Position numbers and translations under genes: made by a program. Shown piece by piece: positions 7,274 to 15,953 of a stretch of 64,000 nucleotides of DNA. Position 1 is the first letter of the stretch, and each line of letters opens with the position of its first letter. The stretch lies in contig NZ_JBITIH010000001.1 of assembly GCF_044458865.1 (NCBI RefSeq), positions 62,001 through 126,000 on the forward strand. Direction: 5' to 3'. Below the pieces are notes generated by a model. The model was given only the letters and a program-made list of their open reading frames with translations. It searched no databases and was not told the origin of the DNA. The stretch comes from Micromonospora_G sp044458865 (lineage in GTDB: Bacteria; Actinomycetota; Actinomycetes; Mycobacteriales; Micromonosporaceae).

Positions 7274-7743
7274 GCCAACGGTCGATCACCCACGCGAGCT
7301 TCGTCATCGAACGCGAGTACGCCGCGTCGCCCGCCCGTACCTTCGCCGCCTGGGCCGACCCCAGCGTCAAGACCCGCTGGTTCGGCGACCCCGACGGGTC
7401 CGGTGCGTCCGAGTACCACCTTGACTTCGCTGTCGGCGGCAGGGAAACCAGCCGAGCCCCGCTGGCGGATGGCTCGACCTACTCCTACAACGCCCTCTAC
7501 CAGGACATCGTGCCGAACGAACGGATCGTCTACACCTACGACATGCACCTGGGCGACGACCGGATCTCGGTCTCGCTGGCGACGATCGAGTTCCGCCCCG
7601 AGGGCACCGGCACCCGACTGGTCCTCACCGAATACGGTGCATTCCTCGACGGTCACGACAAGCCGGCAGACCGGGAGCAGGGTACGGGCGACCTGCTCAA
7701 CGCGCTCGGCGCGGAGCTCGACCGCCAGGCCGCGCAGGGCTGA
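7270..7743 (+). CDS. SRPBCC / AHSA1 domain protein
   Basis: A 157-residue START-like (Aha1 C-terminal-type) domain protein. The motifs are EREYAASPARTFAAWADP near residue 13, TRWFGDP, YTYDMHLGDDRISVSLATIE for the long helix-grip strand pair, and a C-terminal helix. It should bind a hydrophobic ligand in its cavity; the ligand is unknown. ATG 7270 overlaps the arsR-like stop codon by 4 bp, so expression is coupled and controlled by the operator at 6888–6903. Confidence 0.88.
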   Translation: MSQRSITHASFVIEREYAASPARTFAAWADPSVKTRWFGDPDGSGASEYHLDFAVGGRETSRAPLADGSTYSYNALYQDIVPNERIVYTYDMHLGDDRISVSLATIEFRPEGTGTRLVLTEYGAFLDGHDKPADREQGTGDLLNALGAELDRQAAQG

Positions 7744-7764
7744 AGCAGGGCTGAACCACACACG

Positions 7765-7813
7765 CGTGGTGGCCGTACCCCGGGTGGAACAACCCCGAGG
7801 CACGGCCACCACG
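7765..7813. terminator. Bidirectional terminator between convergent genes
   Basis: A 12-bp perfect stem (CGTGGTGGCCGT / ACGGCCACCACG) encloses a smaller CCCCG-containing hairpin. It lies between the SRPBCC stop (7743) and the SPFH stop (7819), so it can serve both strands. Confidence 0.65.
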
Positions 7814-7818
7814 ATCGA

Positions 7819-8937
7819 TCAATACCGCTCGGTACGGTCCGGATCCGTGCTGGTCTCGTCGAGCAAACTGGCCGGCGAGACGGGCTCGGGAGCGGGCAGT
7901 CCCTTGGCGCCGGAGGAGGACGTCACCTGCGCCTCGGCCGCCCGTACCTGGTCGTGCACCTCCTGGGCCGCCGCAGCCGCGGCCTGGGCCGCCTCGGCCG
8001 CCTCGCGCTCGACGTCGCTCGCGGTCCTCGACGCCTCCGGAGCGGGCGCGTCACCGGCCATCCCGGCCAGGCCGCCGAGGGCACCGCCCAACCCTTCGAG
8101 TGCCTTGGTCAACTCGGCCGGTACCACCCAGATCTTGCTGGCCTGACCGTTGGCGATCTGCGGCAGCGCCTGGAGGTACTGGTAGGCCAGCACCTTCTGG
8201 CTCGGATTGGCCTGGTGGATGGCGTCGAAGACGGTCCGGATGGCCTTGGCCTGACCTTCGGCCTCAAGAATGCGGGCCTGCCGGTCACCGTCGGCCCGCA
8301 GCACCGCGGCCTGCTTCTGCCCCTCGGCGGTGAGGATCTGGGACTGCTTCTGCCCCTCGGCATTCAGGATCGCCGCACGACGGTCCCGCTCCGCGCGCAT
8401 CTGCTTCTCCATCGAGTCCCGGATGCTCGGCGGCGGCTCGATCGCCTTGATCTCCACGCGGGTGACCTTGATGCCCCACCGGCCGGTGGTCTCGTCGAGC
8501 ACCCCGGACAGGTGGCGATTGATCTCCTCGCGACTGGTCAGCGCCCGCTCCAGATCCAGCGAGCCGATGACGTTGCGTAGCGTGGTGACGGTGAGCTGCT
8601 CGATCGCCTGAAGGAAGTTGGAGATCTCGTAGGTCGCCTTCGCCGAGTCGACCACCTTGAAATAGAGCACCGTGTCGATCGAGACGACCAGGTTGTCCGA
8701 GGTGATCACCGGCTGCGGCGGGAAGCTGACCACCTGCTCACGCATGTCGACCTTGGTCCGGACCGCGTCGATGAACGGCACCAGCAGGTTCAGCCCGGGC
8801 TGCAGGGTCCGCTTGTACTTACCGAGCCGCTCGACCACGTCCTGCCGCTGCTGCGGCACGATCCGCACCGCCTTGGCGAATGTGATCACCACGAGTAGAG
8901 CCACGGCGGCGAACAACACCGCGATCGCCACATCCAT
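7819..8937 (-). CDS. SPFH/Band 7 (stomatin-like, slipin) membrane protein
   Basis: A 372-residue protein with one N-terminal membrane helix (VAIAVLFAAVALLVVITFA, residues 2–20). An SPFH domain follows: VRIVPQQRQDVVERLGKYKR, then LEREL-type segments and EEINRHL. A helical Glu/Ala/Lys-rich region (EGQKQSQILTAEGQKQAAVL) comes next, then a Gly/Ala-rich C-terminus. It fits the slipin/YbbK (QmcA) group that scaffolds membrane microdomains. I chose ATG 8937 (MDVAIAV) because the upstream extension is not SPFH-like. It is 5 bp downstream of the NfeD gene, a classic operon pair. Confidence 0.93.
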   Translation of the reverse strand: MDVAIAVLFAAVALLVVITFAKAVRIVPQQRQDVVERLGKYKRTLQPGLNLLVPFIDAVRTKVDMREQVVSFPPQPVITSDNLVVSIDTVLYFKVVDSAKATYEISNFLQAIEQLTVTTLRNVIGSLDLERALTSREEINRHLSGVLDETTGRWGIKVTRVEIKAIEPPPSIRDSMEKQMRAERDRRAAILNAEGQKQSQILTAEGQKQAAVLRADGDRQARILEAEGQAKAIRTVFDAIHQANPSQKVLAYQYLQALPQIANGQASKIWVVPAELTKALEGLGGALGGLAGMAGDAPAPEASRTASDVEREAAEAAQAAAAAAQEVHDQVRAAEAQVTSSSGAKGLPAPEPVSPASLLDETSTDPDRTERY

Positions 8938-8942
8938 ACCGC

Positions 8943-9416
8943 TCACCTTTTCGTATCCGAAGACGTATCGGTTGAAGAATCGTCCCGCCAGACCATGGCG
9001 GTCACACCTTTGAGTTCGATCACCCGGACCCGCTCGCCGGGTAGGAACACCTGGCTGGCGTCGTAGGACCGGGCCGACCAGACCTCGCCCTCGATCTTGA
9101 CCGCGCCGTGCGCGGTATCGACCTGTTCCAGCACCAGCGCGTCGGCACCCTCGATCGCCTCCACCCCGAACGGCCGCTCGCCGCTCTCCAAGGCGGAGCG
9201 CCGATGTCGTCTGATCACCGGTCGTACCGCCACCACGGTCAGCGCGGAGACGAGGGCGAAGACCAGGACCTGCGCGAGCGGCGGCGCGCCGAGGGCCGCC
9301 GCGCCGGCCGTGACGAGTGCGGCCACACCGAACATCAGGAGGAACAGCGTCGTGGTGAAGACCTCGGCCACCAGCAGCACGACGCCGAGAACGATCCAGA
9401 GGAGGGGTTCCACCAT
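8943..9416 (-). CDS. NfeD-like membrane protein
   Basis: A 157-residue short-form NfeD protein. Two or three closely packed helices occupy residues 4–70. They are followed by a soluble OB-fold domain (ALVLEQVDTAHGAVKIEGEV, WSARS, GERVRVIELKGVTAMV), where GEVWSA is the typical NfeD C-terminal motif. The protease domain of long NfeD proteins is absent, as usual for this subclass. It works with its SPFH partner encoded just downstream, probably in membrane domain maintenance. Confidence 0.92.
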   Translation of the reverse strand: MVEPLLWIVLGVVLLVAEVFTTTLFLLMFGVAALVTAGAAALGAPPLAQVLVFALVSALTVVAVRPVIRRHRRSALESGERPFGVEAIEGADALVLEQVDTAHGAVKIEGEVWSARSYDASQVFLPGERVRVIELKGVTAMVWRDDSSTDTSSDTKR

Positions 9417-9518
9417 TCGATCCTGTCACGGTGGCGCACGCTTCGACGACCAGTGGAAACCGCCTGGATAGGTAAGATCACCGATTGCCGTACCCGGTCG
9501 ACCGAGAGGGCCGTCGCC

Positions 9519-10844
9519 ATGGCGTTGCTGCTCGACACCACCCGTCGTCTCGACACCCTCGTGGCGCAGACCCAGGCGAGCGCGGCGGTGCCGACCCTCG
9601 TCGCCGGGGTGGTCCGGGACGGGGTGCTGGCCCACGTCACCAGCGCCGGCGAGCCGCCGCCGGACCCCGGCACCCAGTACCGGATCGGTTCGATCACCAA
9701 GACGATGACCGCCGCGCTCGTCCTCCGGCTCCGTGACGAGGGACGACTGGCCCTGGACGACCCGCTCGACCGGCACCTGCCCGGCACCCCGGTCGGCACC
9801 GTCACCCTGCGCCAACTACTGGGGCACGCCAGCGGCCTGCAACGCGAACCGGAGAGCGACGGCTGGTGGGAACGGACCGAGGGGACCGACCTCGGCACCC
9901 TGCTCGCCGGGCTGACCCCGGCCAAGCTCGCCCACCCGCCGTACCGGGTCTTCCACTACTCGAACCTGGCGTACGGGCTGCTCGGCGGCGTACTCGAAGG
10001 GCTCACCGGGCAGTCGTGGTGGGACCTGTTGCGCGAGCGGTTCCTCGGCCCGCTCGGCCTGACCCGGACGTCGTACCAGCCGGAGGCGCCGTACGCCCTC
10101 GGTTATGTGGTCCACCCCTGGCACGGCACCCTGCGCGAGGAGCCGCGTACCGACACCGGTGCGATGGCCCCGGCCGGGCAGCTCTGGGCCAGCACCGCCG
10201 ACCTGGCCCGGTGGGCGGCGTTCCTGGCCGACCCCGACCCGGCCCTGCTCGCCCCGGAGACGGTGACCGAGATGTGCGCGCCGGTGGTGATGAACGACCT
10301 CGACTCGTGGACCTCCGGCCACGGTCTCGGCCTGGAGCTGCACCGCAGCGGTGAACGGGTCTACGTCGGTCACGGCGGCTCGATGCCCGGCTACGTCGCC
10401 GGCATGCTGGTGCACCGGCCGACCCGGACCGCGGTGGTCACCTTCGCCAACGCGTACGGGTTCCGCGACGGCTCCATCGGCGCCCTGACCCGACAACTGC
10501 TGACCGAGGTGCTCGACCAGGAGCCGGACCCGGTCCGGACGTGGCGGCCGGCCGACGCGCTGCCCGAGCCGGCGGTGGCCGAGTTGACCGGTCGCTGGTG
10601 GTTCATGGCTCGGGAATTCGAGGTCGGCTGGGACGGGGAAGCGGGGGAACTGCTCTTCACCCTGCTCCGGCCGGCCGGGGCGGCGCCGTGGCGGTTCGCC
10701 CGGCTGGAGCCCGACCGGTGGCGCGGCCGGTCCGGGATGAACGACGGGGAGATCCTCACCGTACGTCGGAACCCGGACGGGACCGTACGGGCGCTCGACA
10801 TCGCCACCTTCGTCTTCACCCGCCATCCGGACCAGCTCGACTGA
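9519..10844 (+). CDS. Serine hydrolase of the beta-lactamase (class C / D-aminopeptidase) family
   Basis: A 441-residue soluble-looking protein with the three active-site motifs of serine beta-lactamase-like enzymes. These are SxxK as GSITKT (about residue 58), YxN as YSN in FHYSNLAYGLLG (about residue 149), and the third-box HGG in VGHGGSMPGYV (about residue 288). A further ~120-residue C-terminal domain follows. No signal peptide is seen, so a cytoplasmic esterase/peptidase is likelier than a true beta-lactamase. ATG 9519 (MALLLDTTRR) is the first Met of the conserved part. Confidence 0.88.
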   Translation: MALLLDTTRRLDTLVAQTQASAAVPTLVAGVVRDGVLAHVTSAGEPPPDPGTQYRIGSITKTMTAALVLRLRDEGRLALDDPLDRHLPGTPVGTVTLRQLLGHASGLQREPESDGWWERTEGTDLGTLLAGLTPAKLAHPPYRVFHYSNLAYGLLGGVLEGLTGQSWWDLLRERFLGPLGLTRTSYQPEAPYALGYVVHPWHGTLREEPRTDTGAMAPAGQLWASTADLARWAAFLADPDPALLAPETVTEMCAPVVMNDLDSWTSGHGLGLELHRSGERVYVGHGGSMPGYVAGMLVHRPTRTAVVTFANAYGFRDGSIGALTRQLLTEVLDQEPDPVRTWRPADALPEPAVAELTGRWWFMAREFEVGWDGEAGELLFTLLRPAGAAPWRFARLEPDRWRGRSGMNDGEILTVRRNPDGTVRALDIATFVFTRHPDQLD

Positions 10845-10857
10845 ATCGGCGGCGACT

Positions 10858-11215
10858 CACGACACCTGCGGGGCCGGGCTGACCGGGTCTGGTTCACGGG
10901 CGCCCTGGTCGACGGCCGGCTCACCGTGCAGGTAACGAATGGCCAGCACGCCGACGGTGATCAACGCCCGGCGGTACGGTTACCAGGTTGCGATAGAGGT
11001 AGCCACGGAACAGCAGCTCCTCGGGAAGTGCCTCGTACAGCAGGACGAGCACCACCAGGAGCGCGACGGACCGGAGCACCTCGGCGGCAGGTGCGTGCAC
11101 CTCGACCGTGGCCCAGCCGAGCGCCACCGCCAGGAGCAGGCCGACCGGGACCGGTACGAGGTACGCGGTGGCACCGACGAGCAGCGGACGCCAGCCCGGT
11201 ACGCATGGACGTCAG
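10858..11215 (-). pseudogene. Broken CPBP-family intramembrane protease gene
   Basis: The stretch 11215–10980 reads leftward RPLLVGATAYLVPVPVGLLL, a helix (SVALLVVLVLLYEALP) and the motif EELLFRGYLYRNL. The EExxxR motif is that of CPBP (CAAX protease / bacteriocin-processing) enzymes. The frame is closed by a stop upstream of RPCVPGW, so no start codon remains. After YRNL the frame turns to nonsense. A second in-frame tail (ITVGVLAIRYLHGEPAVDQG, ending about 10858) looks like the C-terminus after a deletion of the central helices. Confidence 0.6.
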
Positions 11216-11254
11216 TCTCGGCCCTGGAGTCAAACGGCCGACGTTTTTCCCAGG

Positions 11255-12067
11255 TCAGGACGGTACGGTAACGAAGTCGATCATCCGCTCGACCGCGTTG
11301 ATCAACGGTGTCTCCACGTCCTGGTAGCTCGACACCCGGGAAAGGATCAACCGCCACATCTGTGCCGGCTCGGCCACCCCGAGCGCCGCGCAGACCCCCT
11401 CCTTCCACGGCTGCCCCGGTGGCACCACCGGCCACGCCCGGATACCGAGCCGGGCCGGCTTCACCGCCTGCCAGACGTCGACGTAAGGGTGCCCGGTCAC
11501 CAGGACGTACGGAGACGTCACCCCGGCCACGATCCGGCTCTCCTTCGAACCCGCGACAAGGTGGTCGACGAGCACACCGAGCCGCCGCTGGGACCCCGGG
11601 CCGAACTCGCGTACCCGCGCGGGCAGCTCGTCGATGCCGTCCAGCGGCTCCACCACCACACCCTCGATCCGCAGGTCGTCGCCCCAGATCCGCTCCACCA
11701 GGGCGGCGTCGTGGATGCCCTCGACCCAGATCCGGCTCGCCTTGGCCACCTGGGCACGTACCCCGGCGACGGCGACCGAACCGGAGGCGGTCCGCCGCCG
11801 GGCGGCCGGGACCGCCGCGGGCGCCGGCCGACGCAGCGTGACCGGCGAGCCGTCCAGCAGGAACGCCGCAGGCAGCAACGGGAAGTTGCGCCGCCGGCCG
11901 TGCCGGTCCTCCAGCACCACCGCACCGGACTCGAACCCGACAACGGCGCCACAGAAGCCCGAGTCGGCATCCTCCACCACCAGGTCCGGCTCGGCGTCGA
12001 CCTCGGGCACCGCCTTGCGTCGCCGCCAGTTCCCTGCCAGTACGTCCTCGCCGTACATCCTCCCCAT
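11255..12067 (-). CDS. DUF3097 family protein
   Basis: A 270-residue actinobacteria-specific conserved protein, recognisable from YGEDVLAGNWRRRKAVPEV, RIWVEGIHDAALVERIWGDD, HLVAGSKE and VTGHPYVDVWQAVKP. The middle IWVEGIHDAALVE segment resembles a Toprim-like acidic motif, suggesting nucleic-acid or nucleotide handling, but function is unknown. ATG 12067 is chosen because a TAGCGT -10 element lies exactly 6 bp before it (leaderless). The ATG three codons later would have no spacing from GGGGAGG. Confidence 0.85.
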   Translation of the reverse strand: MGRMYGEDVLAGNWRRRKAVPEVDAEPDLVVEDADSGFCGAVVGFESGAVVLEDRHGRRRNFPLLPAAFLLDGSPVTLRRPAPAAVPAARRRTASGSVAVAGVRAQVAKASRIWVEGIHDAALVERIWGDDLRIEGVVVEPLDGIDELPARVREFGPGSQRRLGVLVDHLVAGSKESRIVAGVTSPYVLVTGHPYVDVWQAVKPARLGIRAWPVVPPGQPWKEGVCAALGVAEPAQMWRLILSRVSSYQDVETPLINAVERMIDFVTVPS

Positions 12068-12073
12068 GGCGCG

Positions 12074-12079
12074 ACGCTA
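12074..12079 (-). promoter_or_regulatory. -10 element TAGCGT for a leaderless DUF3097 transcript
   Basis: TAGCGT fits the actinobacterial TANNNT consensus and is followed by CGCGCC and then ATG 12067. The predicted +1 is the A of the start codon. Confidence 0.5.
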
Positions 12080-12166
12080 ACCCGATTCGGGTGATCGGTG
12101 AAGCAGACGCGCCGCGCCCCGCCGGCACCCGAGACACGGCAGCGGTGAACACGTACCCTTGCCTGC

Positions 12167-12961
12167 ATGTCCCCCGCAACGGGCGCGGCGACCCTTGCGC
12201 CGCGCCGGTCGAGCCGGTTCGTGGCCTGGGTACGCGCATGGCGCGCCGGGCTGGTGCCCTATGACGAGGTTGCCGACGAGGTGGCCGGTGACGAGGAACA
12301 CCTCGTTGCCGACGCTCCCGGCACCTGGACCGACGTGCCGCTCGCCGACGCCCTGCCCACCCTGTCGAAGCTCTCCCCGGACGACATCCGGCTGGTGCTG
12401 CCCGCACCCGGTGACCCGCGCGGCCTACCCGGCCCCGGTGCGTTCGCCGGTGCGGCGCTACTCGCGGGCGAGGCGGTGATCGCCGGCAACATGGGTCTGA
12501 TCCCGGAGGTACGGCTGCACACCTCCGGCTCGGGAATGACCTTCGAGACGGTGCTCTGGCGGGTCTACCCGCTGCCCGAGGCGGCACCGGTCGCATCGCT
12601 GGCGCACCACCCCGGGCCGGCCGAGGCGGAAGCCGACCTCGCCACCGCCCTGGCCGAGGCGACCGCCGCGCTGACCCGGCTGGACGTGGCCCACTGGCGG
12701 CCCGAACTCGCCGGGGCGCTGGCCGCGTTGCGCCGCCCGGACGGCGGCACCGACCTGCCGCCCGGTTTCGACCCACGGGCGCGCCGGCTCTTCGCCCGGG
12801 CGAGCGTGCTCGACCAGGTGCTCGCACTCGCCGAGCACGTGGCCCCGGGCGGCGCGGTCAACACCTACGAGGTACAGCAGCGGGACGCGGCACTGCGACC
12901 ACTCACGGTCGCCTGCCGACGTGCCCTGGTGGCCGCCTGCAACGCCCCGCTGACCAACTGA
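12167..12961 (+). CDS. Conserved actinobacterial protein of unknown function
   Basis: A 264-residue soluble protein. A basic N-terminus is followed by FVAWVRAWRAGLVPYDEVAD and a central DDIRLVLPAPGDPRGLPGPG region. A later region resembles an aminoacyl-binding or ATP-grasp-like scaffold without identifiable catalytic residues (GLIPEVRLHTSGSGMTFETV). The C-terminus is helical. I do not recognise a named family. TACCCT at 12154–12159 is followed by 7 bp and ATG 12167, so the transcript is probably leaderless. It is divergent from DUF3097 (99 bp apart) and convergent with the HAD gene. Confidence 0.75.
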   Translation: MSPATGAATLAPRRSSRFVAWVRAWRAGLVPYDEVADEVAGDEEHLVADAPGTWTDVPLADALPTLSKLSPDDIRLVLPAPGDPRGLPGPGAFAGAALLAGEAVIAGNMGLIPEVRLHTSGSGMTFETVLWRVYPLPEAAPVASLAHHPGPAEAEADLATALAEATAALTRLDVAHWRPELAGALAALRRPDGGTDLPPGFDPRARRLFARASVLDQVLALAEHVAPGGAVNTYEVQQRDAALRPLTVACRRALVAACNAPLTN

Positions 12962-12991
12962 CCCGCGTCGGCCGGCCCGCCACGCGACGGG

Positions 12992-13771
12992 TCAGATCTC
13001 GTCCATCAGGTCGACCACCGAGTTGATGATGCGCGACGGCCGGTACGGGTAACGCTCGACCTCGGCCTGGTTGCTGATCCCGGTCAGCACCAGGATCGTC
13101 TCCAGCCCCGCTTCCAGTCCACAGAGGATGTCGGTGTCCATCCGGTCACCGATCATCGCGGTCGACTCGGAATGCGCGTTGATGGTGTTCAACGCCGACC
13201 GCATCATCATCGGATTCGGCTTGCCGACGAAGTACGGCTCGACCCCGGTCGCCTTCGAGATCATCGCCGCGACCGACCCGGCGGCGGGCAACAACCCTTC
13301 GTTGGAAGGGCCGGTCACGTCCGGGTTGGTGCAGATGAAACGGGCGCCGGCCTCGATCAGTCGGACCGCCTTCGTGATCGCCTCGAAGCTGTAGGTCCGG
13401 GTCTCCCCCAGTACCACGTAGTCGGGCGCGAAGTCGGTGAGGATGTAACCGACCGCGTGCATCGCCGTGGTCAACCCCGCCTCACCGATCACGTACGCGG
13501 TGCCGCCGGGGCGCTGGTCGGCAAGGAACTGGGCGGTGGCCAGGGCTGCGGTCCAGATCGCCTGCTCGGGCACCTCGAAACCCATCCGCGCCAGCCGGGC
13601 CTGGAGGTCACGCGGCGTGTAGATGGAGTTGTTGGTCAGGACCAGGAACGGTTTGCCGGAGGCACGCAGCCGGTTGATGAACTCCGGTGCGCCGGGCACC
13701 GGCTGTCCCTCGTGCACCAGCACGCCGTCCATGTCGGTCAGCCAGCTCTGCACGGGCTTTCGTTCCCTCAT
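12992..13771 (-). CDS. HAD-IIA family phosphatase (NagD-like)
   Basis: A 259-residue HAD-superfamily hydrolase. Motif I is DMDGVLVHE (residues 13–21), motif II LTNNS, motif III Lys in GKPNPMM and motif IV GDRMDTDI. The C2-type cap lies between motifs II and III, as in NagD/p-nitrophenyl phosphatase-like enzymes, which dephosphorylate nucleotides or sugar phosphates. Length matches the family. GAGGGG precedes ATG 13771. It lies just downstream of hemH in the same direction, separated by the 21-bp repeat array, and need not be co-transcribed. Confidence 0.92.
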   Translation of the reverse strand: MRERKPVQSWLTDMDGVLVHEGQPVPGAPEFINRLRASGKPFLVLTNNSIYTPRDLQARLARMGFEVPEQAIWTAALATAQFLADQRPGGTAYVIGEAGLTTAMHAVGYILTDFAPDYVVLGETRTYSFEAITKAVRLIEAGARFICTNPDVTGPSNEGLLPAAGSVAAMISKATGVEPYFVGKPNPMMMRSALNTINAHSESTAMIGDRMDTDILCGLEAGLETILVLTGISNQAEVERYPYRPSRIINSVVDLMDEI

Positions 13772-13874
13772 GCCATCCCCTCGCTACGCCAGCTCGACCG
13801 ACCCGGTCCCGGCCCGCCGGAGCGGGAATCGTGCCTGTCACCAGCCGCCGGGGCGGTGGTGTGCGTCCCCCGAA

Positions 13875-14000
13875 CCTGTCAGGGACACCGGGCGACCTGT
13901 CAGGGACGCCGGGCGACCTGTCAGGGACGCCGGGCGACCTGTCAGGGACGCCGGGCGACCTGTCAGGGACGCCGGGCGACCTGTCAGGGACGCCGGGCCA
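13875..14000. repeat. Six tandem copies of a 21-bp repeat, the last overlapping the hemH stop codon
   Basis: Six head-to-tail units of CCTGTCAGGGACGCCGGGCG+A run without a break; the first has one change (ACACC for ACGCC) and the last ends GGGCCA. Each unit begins with the odd palindrome CCTG-T-CAGG. Since 21 is a multiple of three, any reading frame stays open or closed uniformly. The hemH stop (TGA, 13984–13986) falls in the sixth unit, so units 1–5 lie in its 3' untranslated region. This is a minisatellite, not a CRISPR, because there are no spacers. Confidence 0.95.
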
Positions 14001-15015
14001 CCGGCACGCAACAACCCGCAGGGCAGGTGTCCCAGACCGGGAGCGTACCGAGGCGACGTCGCGGCGACGTATCCGGCGGGTTAACCCGCTCGATGACCAG
14101 TTCGCGGACCATGGAGACGAACCGGGGGTCGGTGCCGGGGGTGCCGGCGCGGGCGAAGTCCAGCCCGAGCCGCTTCGCCGTGGCGGCGGCCTCGGTGTCC
14201 AGGTCCCACACCACCTCCAGGTGGTCGGAGACGAAGCCGATCGGGCTGACCACGACCGAGCTGACCCCGTCGGCCGCGAGCACCGCCAGGTGGTCGTTGA
14301 CGTCCGGCTCCAGCCACGGTACGTGCGGCGGGCCGGACCTGCTCTGCCACACCAGGTCGTAGCCCAGGTCCGGGGCGGCGGCAGCGGCGACCAGCGCGGC
14401 GGTCTCACGCAACTGCGCCTCGTACCGTCCGCCCTGCGGCCCGGCGGCGGCGGCCATCGCGGTCGGCACCGAGTGGGCGGTGAAGACCAGGCGGGTGGTG
14501 GCCCGCCGGGCCGGGTCGAGCGTGGCCAGGGCGGCCCGGACCGCGTCGGCGTGCGGCTCGACGAAACCCGGGTGGTCCCAGAACTGGCGCAGCTTGTCGA
14601 TCATGGGCGCCTCGGGGCCGACCGCAGAACGGGCGGCAACCAGGTCCTCCTGGTACTGCCGACACGAGGAGTAACCACCGTAGGCACTGGTGACGAAGGC
14701 GAGCGCGGTGCCGATCCCGTCGGTCCGCATCTGCGCCACGGTGTCGGCGAGCATCGGGTGCCAGTTCCGGTTGCCCCAGTAGACCGGCAGGTCGACCCCG
14801 TTGGCGGCGAAATCGGCGCGGATCGCGGCGAGCAGGTCACGGTTCTGCTGGTTGATCGGGGAGACGCCGCCGAAGTGCTGATAGTGCTCGGCGACCTCGG
14901 CCAACCGTTCCGGGGGTACGCCGCGCCCCCGGGTCACGTTCGCCAGGAACGGCAGCACGTCCTCGGGCCGCTCCGGACCACCGAACCCCACCAGCAGCAG
15001 TGCCTCGTACGCCAT
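13984..15015 (-). CDS. hemH: Ferrochelatase (coproporphyrin III type)
   Basis: A 343-residue enzyme that inserts Fe(II) into the porphyrin ring; in actinobacteria the substrate is coproporphyrin III (CpfC). Visible features are the N-terminal ALLLVGFGGPERPEDVLPFL, the catalytic-His motif FTAHSVPTAM and the late Glu region SPIGFVSDHLEVVWDLD. C-terminal cysteines in DTCPAGCC should, with an internal Cys, hold the [2Fe-2S] cluster typical of actinobacterial ferrochelatases. It is third in the leftward fabG–inhA–hemH series, a synteny shared with mycobacteria. Its stop codon lies in a minisatellite. Confidence 0.95.
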   Translation of the reverse strand: MAYEALLLVGFGGPERPEDVLPFLANVTRGRGVPPERLAEVAEHYQHFGGVSPINQQNRDLLAAIRADFAANGVDLPVYWGNRNWHPMLADTVAQMRTDGIGTALAFVTSAYGGYSSCRQYQEDLVAARSAVGPEAPMIDKLRQFWDHPGFVEPHADAVRAALATLDPARRATTRLVFTAHSVPTAMAAAAGPQGGRYEAQLRETAALVAAAAAPDLGYDLVWQSRSGPPHVPWLEPDVNDHLAVLAADGVSSVVVSPIGFVSDHLEVVWDLDTEAAATAKRLGLDFARAGTPGTDPRFVSMVRELVIERVNPPDTSPRRRLGTLPVWDTCPAGCCVPVARRP

Positions 15016-15102
15016 GAAGGATATTCTTCCCCCGCCGTCTTTCCGGCGCGGCAGGACCCCGGGCTATAGCGAGCGCGGTAACACGGGGCCCCACCTCACC
15101 AG

Positions 15103-15870
15103 TCAGGCGCCGAGCGCGTGGTAACCGCCATCGACGTGCACGACCTCACCACTGGTCGCCGGGAACCAGTCGGAGAGCAGGGCCAGGCAGGCACGCGCCG
15201 CCGGCTCCTGGTCGGTCAGGTTCCAGCCGAGCGGTGCCCGCTCCGCCCAGGCATCTTCGAACTGCTCGAAACCGGGGATCGACTTCGCCGCCATGGTGCG
15301 CAGCGGTCCGGCCGAGACGAGGTTGCTGCGGATGCCCTTCGGCCCCAGGTGCAGCGCCAGGTAGCGGGAGGCGGACTCCAGCCCGGCCTTGGCCACACCC
15401 ATCCAGTCGTAGACCGGCCACGCCTTGGTCGCGTCGAAGGTGAGCCCGACCACCGCCCCGCCCGGCGCCATCAGCGGCAACGCCGCCATCGCCAGCGACT
15501 TGTACGAGTACGTCGAGACGTGCAGCGCCGTCGCCACGTCCTCCCAGGGGGCGTCGAGGAAACCGCCGCCGAGGCAGCTCGCGGGTGCGAACCCGATCGA
15601 GTGCACCACCCCGTCCAGCCCGTCCACGTGCTCGCGGACCCGGTCGACGAGACCGGCCAACTGCTCGGCGTTGGTCACGTCCAACTCGATCACCGGCGCG
15701 GGCTCGGGCAGCCGCTTGGCGATCCGCTCGACCAGCGAGAGCCGTCCGTACCCGGTGAGGACGACCGTCGCGCCGTTCTCCTGGGCGAGCTTCGCCACCG
15801 AGAATGCGATCGACTGGTCGGTGATGACGCCGGTGACGAGCAGCCGCTTACCGGCCAGGAGTCCAGACAC
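15103..15870 (-). CDS. inhA: Enoyl-ACP reductase (NADH), InhA/FabI type
   Basis: A 255-residue short-chain dehydrogenase of the FabI/InhA group, catalysing the last reduction in FAS-II elongation. The signatures are GKRLLVTGVITDQSIAFSVA (atypical SDR cofactor site), HSIGFAP, then YDWMGVAKAGLES with Tyr and Lys of the Y-x6-K catalytic pair. The C-terminus is GEVVHVDGGYHALGA. GTG 15870 is chosen because GGAGGAG lies 6 bp before it; the open frame extends to TTG 15885, but that codon overlaps the ribosome binding site. It is 83 bp after fabG. Confidence 0.94.
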   Translation of the reverse strand: MSGLLAGKRLLVTGVITDQSIAFSVAKLAQENGATVVLTGYGRLSLVERIAKRLPEPAPVIELDVTNAEQLAGLVDRVREHVDGLDGVVHSIGFAPASCLGGGFLDAPWEDVATALHVSTYSYKSLAMAALPLMAPGGAVVGLTFDATKAWPVYDWMGVAKAGLESASRYLALHLGPKGIRSNLVSAGPLRTMAAKSIPGFEQFEDAWAERAPLGWNLTDQEPAARACLALLSDWFPATSGEVVHVDGGYHALGA

Positions 15871-15953
15871 GTGTAGCTCCTCCAAAGGTTGGTTGCTTGA
15901 TGGGACCGGAGTCGGTGACCCGACGTGATCGGAATGGTTGGCCGTACCCGGGT

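Noticed and set aside
10980..12827. 615-codon leftward open frame spanning DUF3097 and the next gene
   Set aside because: It overlaps two better-supported genes in other frames, and its translation is Arg/Pro-rich without signatures.
13875..14000. CRISPR array
   Set aside because: The 21-bp units are contiguous without spacers and no cas genes are in the window.
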